A stretch of DNA of 64,000 nt from Batillaria attramentaria (lineage: Eukaryota > Mollusca > Gastropoda > Batillariidae), in the NCBI GenBank assembly GCA_018292915.2, contig JACVVK020000371.1, positions 152,001 to 216,000 of the forward strand, in the 5' to 3' direction. The notes under the pieces are model-generated. The model was not told where the DNA came from and searched no databases. It saw only the letters and a program-made list of their open reading frames with translations. The first letter of the stretch is position 1. Every line of letters starts with the position of its first letter. Shown here one piece after another: positions 10,958-64,000 of the stretch. A program made the translations under genes and the position numbers.

Positions 10958-11263
10958 GAACCAGCAGGTTACACCTACAGCAAAGTGATCAACACTTAGA
11001 ACCAGCAGGTTACACCTACAGCAAAGTGATCAACACTCCAGCAGGTTACACCTACAGCAAAGTGATCAACACTCCAGCAGGTTACACCTACAGCAAAGTG
11101 ATCAACACTCCAGCAGGTTACACCTACAGCAAAGTGATCAACACTCCAGCAGGTTACACCTACAGCAAAGTGATCAACACTTAGAACCAGCAGGTTACAC
11201 CTACAGCAAAGTGATCAACACTTAGAACCAGCAGGTTACACCTACAGCAAAGTGATCAACACT
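10958..11263. repeat. 36/41-bp minisatellite, about eight copies
   Basis: The 36-bp core contains CCAGCAGGTTACACCTACAG. Some units carry an additional 5 bases (tagaa), giving a mixed 36/41-bp period, which suggests unequal exchange between unit types. Confidence 0.9.
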
Positions 11264-11390
11264 CCACTTCAGCAAAAAAGAGTTTAAAAAAAGAAAAAAA
11301 AAGACAGTTACTGGTTCAAATGCTGACACCAGTCACATCAAACCATTGCAACACTCACCCAGACGTTGCTGCAGAATTATGCTCACAACA

Positions 11391-11477
11391 GTTGCCACAA
11401 GGGCAACATAACAGGTTGCCACAACCGACAACACAAGTTGCCTCACTGGCAACGCAACAGGTTGCCACAATGGCAAC
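11391..11477. repeat. Array of four GTTGCC-N5-GGCAAC dyads
   Basis: Dyads start at 11391, 11414, 11437 and 11461, 23-24 bp apart. Three have intact arms (GTTGCC, five bases, GGCAAC); the second is degenerate. The half-sites equal those of RFX X-boxes, but the spacer is longer than in a canonical X-box. Confidence 0.7.
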
Positions 11478-12306
11478 TGATTCTTGCTGTTCCACCCACC
11501 TCTTGAACATGAGGTAGGATTGCTATGTACAAGGTGTACACTTCAGAGAGTCTTACGACTGTTAAAACACATATGAAGTCATTTCTTTCAGCACTGCACA
11601 TGCAAAGTGAAGCTAAAACTTGTCCATAAAACCTCCACACTGCTATCAGTTTGTGAAACTCTTGCACAGTCTGGCTAATTGTCTGGCAACCAGTGTCCCA
11701 TGCCAAGTCAACATTGCACCGACGGGCGTAAACTTAGCAAGCGATCTGAAGACTGAAAGCGACTTCTTCCTATGAACATTATCAGAAGCTACGCCCACAA
11801 GACATCAGTTTCTGTTCTGATAATACTACACAAGTTTGTCACTGTGGAGGAACAGTATGAAAGCTACAAGACACTGCAGATAAAGAACTACACGTCGCAT
11901 CCTGGCTACATCCCTGTACTCCATACACTGACCTAGATCCGTGCTGCTTGATGGTTTAACACTCTGCACATAGAGGATCACAGAAGTATACAGGTCAGAT
12001 CTTGACTGAATCCTTGTATTCCAGGAACTGATATAGGGATGACCGTGTGAGACACTGCACGAGAGGGACCACAGAAGTACACGTCAGATCCTGCCTGAAT
12101 CCCTGTATTCGATCGGCCGATGTAGATCCGTGCCACTTGTTTGTGTACACTACAGGACACAGAAAGCTGATAACTGACGGCCCAAATTGCAGTCTGTCAT
12201 CAGTAAGCTGCTGGGGGAGGTGATGACGTGGGTGTACAGGGAGATACAGGCGTGACCGTACAGACAGGCAGAATAAATTACACATCAGCTGGTGGTGTCT
12301 TTAGCG

Positions 12307-24018
<11,712 letters not shown>

Positions 24019-25877
24019 TTTCCATCTCCTCCGTTAGCGTTCTTTCAGTCGAACAGGTCGCTCACATTGCGTAAAATATCGCATACTTTGGTGAATGGAG
24101 AAAAACACGAAGACAACCCGGTGTCTCTCATCTTTGTCGTCTGGGAGTCATCTTGAATCCTCAAATGGTTCAGTTCTAAAGAGATCAAATTTGACCCAAC
24201 TAAGCGATAAATCTTGCCTCAGTCGTGCTGTAAAACTGAGGGAAAAAGAACAATTTCACACAAAGCTGTATTTTTTTTTACCACATTTTAAAATAATTGA
24301 TTCATTTCAAATTATTACTGCGCGAGTCTTTTGCAGAATATGATTGATAAAAAAAATCTTCACGATGCAGGATTTGTGGTTGAACTATTTGGTGATACCA
24401 CTTGAGGAAAATCCAAATATTTACGAGTTTCGGCCACTTTACCGTGACAGTGAATACTACAATAGGTTAAAACAAGATTTTTGTAACTGGGCACTTGAAA
24501 CCATGGATCTGTTTGCATGAAAACGCAGGAGACTGTCGCATCAATCGAGACATGTACAAAGGGAAGTAACAACGAAAACAGGAAAATCACAAGGCAGCAG
24601 GAGTTGCTTTTCATTACGAGTAACGCAGGATCCCTCTGGGTTGACTGACATGAACTGATAAAGTCGGGTAAGGCTGAAGGTTCTTTTAATTGAAAAAAAG
24701 AAGGGAAAAAAAGATTTTTTTTCTGCCATCTTTCTATGTTAAAACCTGCATGACCCCAGCCATACTGATGAATTATGAGACTAAACATAGTTCGACACCG
24801 TTAGTCCCGGCGCTACCCGGCGGTCGGGCCTCGAGGAGCCCGGCTGGGATACCAGTACTGACAACCGCAAATGCCACACACTGTTAAACAAATCAGCGAG
24901 GTACCCTGAGGTGTATGCAAAGACAAACTGACAATAGAGACGACTGACAAATGTATGGGGATGCTTCAAGTCAAAGAACAGACCGTGGCCTGGCGACTCG
25001 ACATCTGCCGACTGAAAAAACGGGGAACTCCGAGTCGTGAAGGGGTGGCGGGGGTGCGCTGAGCCGGCCGGGGGGAGGGGGGGTTCGGGGGGGGGGGGGG
25101 GGCGCAGGACGGTCGGATGAGAGAAGCGAAAATGACTGTGAAGTGTTTCTACAAAGGAACAGACAAAATCGTAGTGAAAGACTGGCCATGAAATCTGACA
25201 AACGGATAAATTTATTTATTAATTTGTCCATTCATTTATTTCTTTATTTACTGACCAAACTCAGTGTTCGCTCACCGCAACGGCGGCATTTCTCAGTCGT
25301 TTCGGTATTTCAGTTCTCCGAGTCCCGCCACTGACTATCCCGCCCTACTCTCACTTTGCACTTTTCAGGTAAAACAACAACAACAACAACAACAATAAAA
25401 GCCTTTTCATGAGCGATCACCCAGCCGTGGTGACACTACATGGGGATGGAGACTGAAGTTTCACTGATCAGTTCCAGCCGCCGGGAAGATTAGTCGTACT
25501 CTGCTCCGAGTCCGCTAGGCTAACCTTCCGACAGCCCGGCCATAATGTGCTAGCAGAAAAGAAGTTTAAACCATAGGTGTTTCACCTGTGCCCCATTCAA
25601 CGCCTTGGCATCGACAAGCGAAACACCCGCTTAAGCGATCACCAGAAAAACACGCCAATCAATTTTATGGAATGATCGGGTTACCGTAGTTTGAAGCGGC
25701 GCCTTACTCTGTAAGGCGAGCTATTTTTGGCTTCATACTCCGCCGGCCCCTGGCTCGTGCTCTATGCTTCACGCGGCGTGTCACGGAGTCTGGCGCGTCG
25801 GCCAAGCGGGAAGCGGGGAGTAACTCCTGCTAGATATCGTCTGCCAGCGTCGTCAGTCGCTGTTTTGGTCCGACAGC
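24019..25877. promoter_or_regulatory. Divergent intergenic region between RSKR and NXN starts
   Basis: Start codons of the two genes point away from each other 1.86 kb apart. GC content and CpG rise from about 24.8 kb to 25.85 kb, which suggests the NXN promoter lies there. A poly-G run lies near 25086-25102. I see no convincing TATA box. Shared control is inference. Confidence 0.45.
25764..25823 (+). other. Short upstream ORF before NXN
   Basis: ATG at 25764 opens 19 codons ending TAA at 25823, 55 nt before the NXN ATG. It is relevant only if transcription starts upstream of it, which is not known. Confidence 0.4.
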
Positions 25878-56850
<30,973 letters not shown>

Positions 56851-58970
56851 GTTGCCAGATATCTTCACGACGCCCATTTCGCCTCTCATCTCATCTGTAC
56901 CACAGTTGATAATCGCCACGCGCAAAAAGGTCCAATCAGTGCACTGCGAGCGTGACTCGTAAGCAGCCAAAACCTCTCCGCCGGGCGAAGCAACGGAAGT
57001 GGAACCGAAGCACAACGTCAACACTTGATCACATCCGCAAAGTAGTTCCTGGGAAATGTGAGTTTAGTGTAAGTTTCGTCAGTTTGGTTGTACATGTTTA
57101 GCGTGTTGTTAGGTGTCAAGCAGCTTAGATGTCTGTATTGCTAAAGACATTGAAAAGGACACCGCCTTTGTGTGTCGCGTAATGTTGAACTGTAGTTAGA
57201 TGGGGTGCGCAGCACTGCAGCGACGCGCTTCGCTTACTGGTCCCAGTCAGATCATACTTCGTGTTATGTGACTGTGGTAAAACAGTGCTTAGCTGGGACA
57301 TGGGAGGATGCTGCATTTAACTTGTGTTGTGATGGTGTCGAGTAGAGTGAACAGTCGCACGAATGTGGCAGTGATGGAGTCAAGACGAGCTTTAGGCGAG
57401 GCTAGCATATGTTTTATTGTCACACAAAGGAGCAGTGTACTAATGATGGATGGCTGGTTACAGTAAGGGATGGCAAACACGGAATCATAGTCTGGTGCAG
57501 ATCGTTACAGGTAGGGCTGATCGGAAACAAACAGCGTTTGAAGTCCAGCGCTCTTTTCATTGTCTGCACGTACACTTCCTACTCATGTTCTCCCGATACT
57601 TCGCTTTTTACTCACTTGTGAAATACTACTACTAGTACTATTAATAGTAACTCAAACTGCATATTGTGTAGACGCTTTATCTACTTTCTTGAATTGGCTC
57701 ACGGCGCGCGAACTGAACCCAACACGCTTACTCACGTGAATCACGCGCATCAGTTCGGTAACACACTGGACATGATAGTAACTAAGTATACATTGTTTCC
57801 TTTTATCTTTGTGGTAATCACACTCTAACATATAACATTCATCACCCAGATTATTTCTGTCACTGCGGCGACACGCTTCGCCTACTGCAGAAAGAGTTCT
57901 GAGTCTTTGTATACCGTGCTAAGTCACGTAATGTTAAACAGGAGTAAGGTGGGGCACTGCACTGCGTGAACGCGCTTTCCTGCAGCATCACAGCTTTACC
58001 TAATAATTATTGACAATGAGATACATGTAATATTGTGCGTGTTTTATGATGTGTTTGTATGACTGTTTCCATTGTCCGGTGTCGTTGACTGATTTGGTTC
58101 TCTTGATGTGAAAACCAGCGCTTTGTCGTATTAGCAAAGGCCTTTCTGACTATAGTCTTTGATACAAGCATGCTACATGCCCTTTTCTTCTCACGCAATG
58201 TACAAGTTTATTGTAGTGCACACTCTACATCTGACATATGCAACTTGCAATCCATCCTGCTGTATCGGCTTCACCTGTCTCTCGGATTTCATGCTCGGTC
58301 TGCAGGTGTCGGCGAAAACGTCACCAGTTCCGCCGAACTGCTAATTCTTCGTTTTGTTTTGTTTTTTTCAACCGGCTCAATCGTTCTTCGTTTTCGACCG
58401 CCATAGAAAGTTCAATACGAAAGGGAAACCACTGACCAATACCAACATCAGTCAGTGTCAGTACCGCATGAACGTGGTTTCTGTCTCAGGACCAAGTCTA
58501 GTATAGAAAAGCTTCACCATATTGGTTGTGCTACCCACTTCTGTGGGTCGTTCATGTCATCGTTCCGGGGAGTTCTGGTGGACGGCTGTCGGACGATATT
58601 GTAAGCCGATGTGGCGTCGTGTGTTGTCTTTCTCTCACATGCAGGTGTTCTCTCACACGCACAACACACCAAGCTTATTAGTTTCTTATCAAATGTCGTA
58701 TTTGCCGTAGTTTTCTTTTTCTTGGTTTCCTTCTTCTTCTCCTGTTTCCTAGTTGACTTCCTGCTGCATTTTGTCTCATCGTGTCCTTAGTACTGGGTAC
58801 GGTTGGGCTGCAGTTTTCTCTTGGCATGGAGTTGGAGGCGCAAGGCTGACCATTCTTGGAGGGTTGAATCTGTAATAATAATAATAGTGACGAATTTTTT
58901 TATTTTATTTTTAGCGCCCCCCCCCCCCCCACACACACACACACACAAACAAACGAACAAAGGTGTACCA
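56851..58970 (+). other. NXN 3' flank or 3' UTR
   Basis: No coding exon recognised after the NXN stop. No AATAAA is visible before 60799, so the transcript end is undefined. Confidence 0.4.
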
Positions 58971-58974
58971 CACT

Positions 58975-59470
58975 GAAGGGCCGAAGCAAGGAACGTTCGC
59001 CGCGTGTTTTCGAGGTTGAGTGCGGGACTTAGACGGAATTTGCGTGTGTCAACAGACGAGCGAAGGACCGGAAGTGGGTGTACAGCTGCAGCAAGTCAGA
59101 AATGTACGTAAATTTGGTCAAGTTAATTGATGTAAAACAGAGGTATGACACTTTGTACAAGATCCTGTAGTGGATGGGAAGCCAGTGCAACTGCTTGAGG
59201 CCCGGGGCGGGAGTACTAACTACTGTGGTTACGTTTAGGTATCCGCATGATTATGGGGACTGCACTGTTTTGAATACGCTGGAGTTTATCAAGTAGAGTT
59301 TTGGGCAGGCTAGAGAGGACAGCATTACTATAGTCAAGGCGGCGGGATAGGATGAGGGATGACACCAGCATGACAGTGGCTTCTGTTGTCAGGTCAAGTC
59401 GTACACTGCTGATGCGTCCGAGTTCGATTAATGCGCATCTACAGACAAAATGGCTGACATGCCTATTCAT
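58975..59470 (-). pseudogene. LINE reverse-transcriptase C-terminal fragment (CR1/L2-like)
   Basis: Minus strand reads LTTEATVMLVSSLILSR, RLDYSNAVLSSLPKTLLDKL and QRIQNSAV, the conserved end of non-LTR reverse transcriptases, then (after a small gap or frameshift) LKQLHWLPIHYRILYKV and YISDLLQLYTHFRS, typical of the region after the RT domain. Broken by frame changes and stops, so inactive. Confidence 0.85.
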
Positions 59471-59911
59471 AAAATCTACAATTTAATTTAAAATGTTTTT
59501 AATAGTAAAAACATTGCTTTTGTTTTGGTCGTAACAATTCAGACAACTACACGTAAATCAACCCAAACTAGTGTTAAAAAAAAAAAAAAAAAAAAACCCA
59601 ACTGATTCCTAAACAGACTGAAAAAGTCGAATCATTTGGCTGCATCGCGCGGAAAGGACGACAGCTGTGGATTTGCTTATGTTGTTGGTATTTCTCTGCT
59701 AGAAAGTGAGAGTAGCGATTTCATGGTCACACCAAACTCAAGGCCTTTGGTCATACGTTTATACAGTGATCATTTCTCGTTGTACAGGCCTTGCAGTGTT
59801 TCCTTGTAGAAGTTATTTGTTTGCAGCGTTTGCTAAGCTCACCTGTCTTGCTATTGACCGAATATTTTTCATCGTAGCTTTATTTTCAGTGGCTCTGCTT
59901 CAGAAATATAC

Positions 59912-59912
<1 letters not shown>

Positions 59913-59949
<37 letters not shown>
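59913..59949. repeat. 37-base poly-C run
   Basis: 37 consecutive C followed by (AC)n, in the NXN 3' flank. Confidence 0.95.
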
Positions 59950-60798
59950 ACCACACACACACACATATCTTTATACAGTTACTTCGGTATTTCTGATCCA
60001 CCTTTTCTGTCTGACATGGTCCGATAGACTAATATTATTATATACTTCAGTTGTATGTAAACATGTCTCTGTTCATCTTTTGCTTTGTACGTGAATGTTG
60101 AAATACCGTTAGCTGCACATATAACACCCTTTCAATCTCTCCAAAGCGTTTCGTCTTTAGTGCCATATTTATATATATAGTATGTACATAGTTTCACGGA
60201 GTTATCACTGTGAAATGTCTGCCGCTGTCCTTCACGGATGGCAGACTGCGTATAGTATGTATTGCCCAAATACATTAGAGTAGTTTGGTTCATGGTTTTA
60301 GAAATTTCTGTATATTTTGGCTTCATCTGTATATAATATACATGTCATGCGTTGGTATTTTATTTTTACTCGATGTGCGGTGTATTGTGATTGATATTTG
60401 ACCTAATGGTCCTTTTTTACGTCAAGGGGGCATTTATTGCGTTCAAAAAGAGAACGAGAGAGAAAAAAAAAACATGACGTATTACCCGATTAACAAAGTG
60501 CTGTACAAAGGTTGTACCATCATTCTTGCGGCAAGAAATTAATTACTATTTCAGGATTCAAACTTCAGACTGGCCCATGCAGGTAAGGGGGGGGGGGGGG
60601 GGGGGGGGGGTAATATTGAACTCACATTTTATTTCTGTATTTTCTAATGTAAACTAATGTTTCACCAATTTTGTGTCAAAATGTCGTGACAGCAGTACAT
60701 TTAAATACTAGAAAATGACAAACATTACACCCGTAAAAGCATGGAAATTCCCGGGCACATGGCGTGCACAGAAGCCGACAATGAAGGGGTTAAGAGAC

Positions 60799-60804
60799 AA
60801 TAAA
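60799..60804 (+). terminator. Candidate polyadenylation signal
   Basis: AATAAA in 'gacaataaactt', the first plus-strand hexamer found after the NXN stop; that would mean a 3.95-kb 3' UTR. Speculative. Confidence 0.2.
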
Positions 60805-61664
60805 CTTAACGAGAACGCCGTAACAACGAAATAATTAGGAAGTAAAGTTCCCATGTTCCCGCCCCCGTCTGTGTTCACAGCGGCTCAAGGCGGTCCTCAC
60901 ACTCCGTCACATCATGAACGTACACCTCGAGCATCACGATACACTCTAAGCCACCTGGTTTCACAATGCGGCTCAATCTTTGTGAATTACAAAGTCCATT
61001 GCAAAATCGCGACACCCATTCTGCCGACGCCGCCATTTGCAGCGGCCGAACAGCGTGTGTGATGTTCTATCAAAGCAGTTCAGACATACTGGCTCGTGAG
61101 TTTCCATTCTAGCAGTTTCATTCGCGTGTGAGGTTTTTCCCATGCTTGTGGCGGTCAGGAAACTTCATTAGTCAGGATAGCTCCATCGGAACAGCCAATA
61201 CGTTTATAGAATTACATACACGTAAAGCTACTCCATAGTCCCACCTTGTATCGTACATTGTGTTTTTCATATTTCCCCTGCCATTTGCGACTTGACTTGG
61301 ACATTAGTACTGCCCTTCCTGAGTTTTCTTCAGCATGGATGGTGGCGGTGAAACCGTTACAACACCAGTGGAAAAATGGGCGACGCTGTTAGTGACGTAA
61401 CTTACAAAACCTTTGGCACTGGCAGGCAGGGTTTCTGTACGCGAGTGGTATGGAATGTGTTAATTCATGAATGCACATTTCCCATTCTGTTCAGTATTGG
61501 TTGTCGTAAAGAAAGTGGACGATATCAACATTTATCAGTGAATCAATACAGTGGAACTTGCATGAGCCTCTGGGTGGCAAACAGATGAATAGTAAGGGTG
61601 TATTAGTAAGTTTGTAATGTTTGAGAACGCTAAAACTGACGTAGAAATGGAAAAGAAGCGGTTG

Positions 61665-61813
61665 AAGAAAATCCGGAGGTCAAAGTCAAAGTCAAAAATA
61701 CTTTATTTATCCCCGTAGGGCAATTCATGCGGGCGAGCATAAGACACATAAAGAAGTTAAGATCACTAAATTCATATAATTGTACACTCTCTCTCTCCTT
61801 CTCATCTCTCTCT

Positions 61814-61880
<67 letters not shown>

Positions 61881-62470
61881 TGCTGATTGATATAAAAACA
61901 CACACCACCACCCTGACCTTTCCCTGTGATGTTTTCGTCTCTATCCAAGCGTATGGGGTGGCTGAATCCAGACAAATACAAATCATGATGTCTGTCTATA
62001 TCACAGTCAAACCAAGTCTCCGTAAAAGCTAAAATGCTTGCGTTTCTAAATTCGTTCATATAATGGACGTTGGCCTGAAGTTCATCCATTTTATTTCGAA
62101 GTGAACGGGCGTTGGAAAGTAGCACAGAGGGCAAGGGTACACGGCTGTGTGTCGTTTTTCTCAGTCTTTGTCGGACACCTCCTCTACTGCCTCTTTTTCT
62201 TTTCTTTTACGGGACATCTCTTCCTTGTTCAAAGTCATTAGGTTTAGGCAGTATATCAGGTGGGAAGTCGGTTTGAGATACAGTGGTTAAAGATGCCGAA
62301 GCCTGAAGAAGGCCCAGCAGGTACTCACGGGTGTACACGTAAACACGGTCGCCATTACTGAAATCACCGGGCCGCCCGTGTACAAGTCCAAGGTGGGCAA
62401 ATACCACCAGAAAAACAAGGAAAGTCACCAAACACAGTCTACACGCTTGCTCCAACATCGTGTACACCAC
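61665..62470 (-). pseudogene. Internally deleted LINE: endonuclease 5' part joined to 3' tail
   Basis: From 62470 the minus strand reads DRVYVYTREYLLGLL, a stop codon near 62207, then in the same frame KKRKRGSRGGVRQRL and VLLSNARSLRNKMDELQANV, with ILAFTETWF and GGGVCFYI, the start of an APE-type endonuclease. The frame runs into a (TG)n(AG)n tract at 61785-61880. The far side is a LINE 3' tail (GGGATAAATAAAGT followed by gactttgac repeats, 61670-61725). Most of the element is missing. Confidence 0.85.
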
Positions 62471-62940
62471 TCAGCAAAATCGCAACACCGAAGATGAACT
62501 CAGGCAGATCGTCATACAGAGAGAGAGAGAGAGATGACGTCAATTCCGTGAAGTAAACTTTTGACGTCAGCCTCTAGCACTGAGATCGTCTGAGGATGCT
62601 TGTTCAGTCTTGTGATTTCCCTGTTGGCTTTGTGACTTCTCCGACTGAATTATTTTTCACATGAAATCTGGAGGTGGTGTGAACAGCCATTCTCATGTGA
62701 GTTCACAGTGGGTGTTTCATTTCTGATTACAAAACAATAACGTCAGGTGTACTGACACAAGTTTGTATTACTTCTCTTTAGCGTGTGTACCTCCTCTTGT
62801 CTGCATTATGGTTTGAGGTCACAGATAATCCATGTGCTTATGAAAAGCGCCTTAGTCATCTATGCAGTTCTATTTTGTGTAAAGGATGTTGAAGAATTCA
62901 AGGCTGAATTTTGCATTTTTGTAATGTGTGTTTATTGTGA

Positions 62941-62946
62941 AATAAA
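62941..62946 (+). terminator. Candidate polyadenylation signal
   Basis: AATAAA following 'tgtgtttattgtga' in a stretch that looks like the end of a transcript; another lies near 63026. The TTTATT at 62931-62936 gives AATAAA for the minus strand and could serve the monooxygenase gene. Confidence 0.3.
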
Positions 62947-63276
62947 ATTCCAAGTCTGTATGTACGACTACAGTCAAATTCGATAAGCCTGTGTACATGT
63001 ACATATAAACAGTGTATTTCTGTGTAATAAAAATCATTTTAGGTATGATATGTCAGATGTTTCGTGTGTGTGTGTGAAAGAGAGAGAGAGAGAGAGACAT
63101 TCATTGATACGCCATGATTATATAAAGATCAACAGCACAATCTCAGCACCTGCAATTGAGTGTTTTAATCCCTTTACAACAGAATACAGATAATGCAACA
63201 GAAGGGCCACTTTCTAAAATGTCTATGGAGATTATCACAAGAGGTAGACCACACCAATGTTTCACATTTACTGGTA

Positions 63277-63961
63277 TCACGTCATGCCAGATAATTTCAA
63301 TATCAAAGTCATGAGAAACAACAGACAAGAATGTGCAGCCGACATGTACACGTCTGTAAGCGAGCTGGCGACGCTACACACGAACTTTCTCCTCATCACC
63401 CTGCCTCTCTTCCGGGACAGTTTTTTCGCTGGCTGTTTTCTCTCTGGGTCTGTCTTCCGTCTGCTAAGCTCCTTGTATATGGCCAGCTCGCACGAAGAAA
63501 CGGCGGAGAGAAAGTGCCTGCCGAACTGATTCTGTGTCAGGATCGTCGTCTTCACTTGGAACCAACTCTCGGGGTTTCCCATGCACTTCTCGCGTCGCGC
63601 GGCATCCAAGATGGCGGCCTTGCACTCTTCTGTGCACGGCCCGAAGATGGGACACTTGCTGGAGATGGTGGTGTAGGCTTTAGTGTTGGGCAGGTTCTCG
63701 TTTCGAAACTTTTCCCGCTCTTTTGAAGAACAGCCGCGTTCAGTGGCAGGGTCGCACGCGAGGACAGATCTCCAGGACACGCAGGTAGGGCGCCGTGACG
63801 CGGCAGCCTGAGCCGGGTAGAAACGGAGGTAAGCGTAACAGGTTTCGTGCTCGTGGGGGGCGGCGTTGGTGTTGAACGTGGTCGTCGTCTTGTTGAGGGA
63901 GGAGTAACGGCACGTGGTCTTGATGACGTCACCGGGTTTCACTTGGACTGGCTCGGCAAAC
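63277..63961 (-). CDS. DBH-like copper monooxygenase (MOXD-type), last exon, partial
   Basis: Acceptor TTGTGCAG on the minus strand ends at 63962; the exon then reads FAEPVQVKPGDVIKTTCRYS and, further on, ETCYAYLRFYPAQ, matching the C-terminal domain of type II ascorbate-dependent copper monooxygenases (human MOXD1: LPGDNLITEC.YN and EMCLSYLLYYPR). A Cys-rich segment follows (CPIFGPCTEECKAAI), then a Lys/Arg-rich stretch, then a hydrophobic end (SCLLFLMTLILKL) that may act as a membrane or GPI anchor signal, as proposed for MOXD1. The N-terminal copper half lies beyond the window. Family substrates are catechol or phenol amines, but the Met that binds copper in the family is replaced by Thr here. 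Confidence 0.78.
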
Positions 63962-64000
63962 CTGCACAATTAGTTGTTTGTAATTTTCAACACTTGCCAA

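Larger units (their letters stand above)
6628..12306 (-). other. Intergenic stretch, possibly the long 3' UTR of the kinase gene
   Basis: There is no coding exon in these 5.7 kb. A minus-strand AATAAA lies at 6654-6649, next to the inverted-repeat element, and could end the kinase transcript; that is inference. Contents are minisatellites near 7228-7305 (about 26 bp x3), 10143-10372, 10777-10902 and 10958-11263, a MITE at 9132-9414 and a dyad array at 11391-11477. Confidence 0.35.
59471..61660. other. Non-coding stretch
   Basis: Contains a 37-base poly-C run (59913-59949), a poly-G run (about 60587-60610) and AT-rich sequence. A candidate AATAAA lies at 60799-60804. No gene recognised. Confidence 0.6.

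Noticed and set aside
63331..63726. 131-aa plus-strand ORF
   Set aside because: Antisense to the monooxygenase exon, which has clear family motifs on the minus strand.

Overview
The window is nuclear DNA of an animal, most likely a mollusc and probably a gastropod. Genes are split by GT-AG introns. Simple repeats are extremely dense ((TG)n, (GA)n, poly-G/poly-C). There are tRNA-derived SINE fragments ending in an 'acgttaaac' tail, CR1/L2-like LINE fragments with a 'GGGATAAATAAAGT' 3' end, and repeats carrying 'aagggcgataactc' and 'tcaaggtca'. The mollusc assignment is inference from repeat style and protein divergence; no marker gene fixes the species.

Layout. (1) 207-2068, + strand: the last three exons of a gene whose C-terminus resembles an R3H domain. 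(2) 2.07-12.3 kb: no coding gene; an inverted-repeat element, a 1.1-kb element full of TCAAGGTCA sites, and many short minisatellites, part of it possibly the 3' UTR of the next gene. (3) 12307-24018, - strand: a complete 14-exon AGC-type kinase orthologous to RSKR/SgK494 (fly S6KL), 400 aa as spliced here, with AGC-type catalytic residues present. (4) 24.0-25.9 kb: a divergent promoter region. (5) 25878-56850, + strand: a complete 7-exon nucleoredoxin (NXN, 425 aa) with two WCPPC thioredoxin domains; introns 1 and 2 (10.5 and 17.2 kb) hold only repeats. (6) 56.85-63.3 kb: NXN 3' flank with two LINE fragments. (7) 63277-63961, - strand: the last exon of a DBH-like copper monooxygenase (MOXD-like), cut by the window edge.

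Most unusual: short tandem duplications lie across exon/intron junctions of the two complete genes. In NXN a 39-bp unit (7 acceptors, one interval 45 bp) spans the acceptor of exon 3, so seven AG acceptors all open in frame into a CPPC-type motif. In RSKR a 90-bp unit (x4) carries the activation-loop exon and its donor, a 42-bp unit (x2) carries the AMK lysine exon end and its donor, and a 74-bp unit (x4) carries the exon 6 acceptor. The 90-, 42- and 39-bp units keep frame; the 74-bp unit does not and reads into a stop. In the R3H-like gene a 27-bp x8 array abuts the last acceptor. If used in splicing, these would give kinase and thioredoxin isoforms with repeated active-site segments. Whether they are used, and whether copy number is real rather than an assembly effect, cannot be told from sequence alone.

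The genes are not an evident functional unit. RSKR and NXN are head-to-head, 1.86 kb between start codons, and may share a promoter region; both have short upstream ORFs. NXN and the monooxygenase are convergent.
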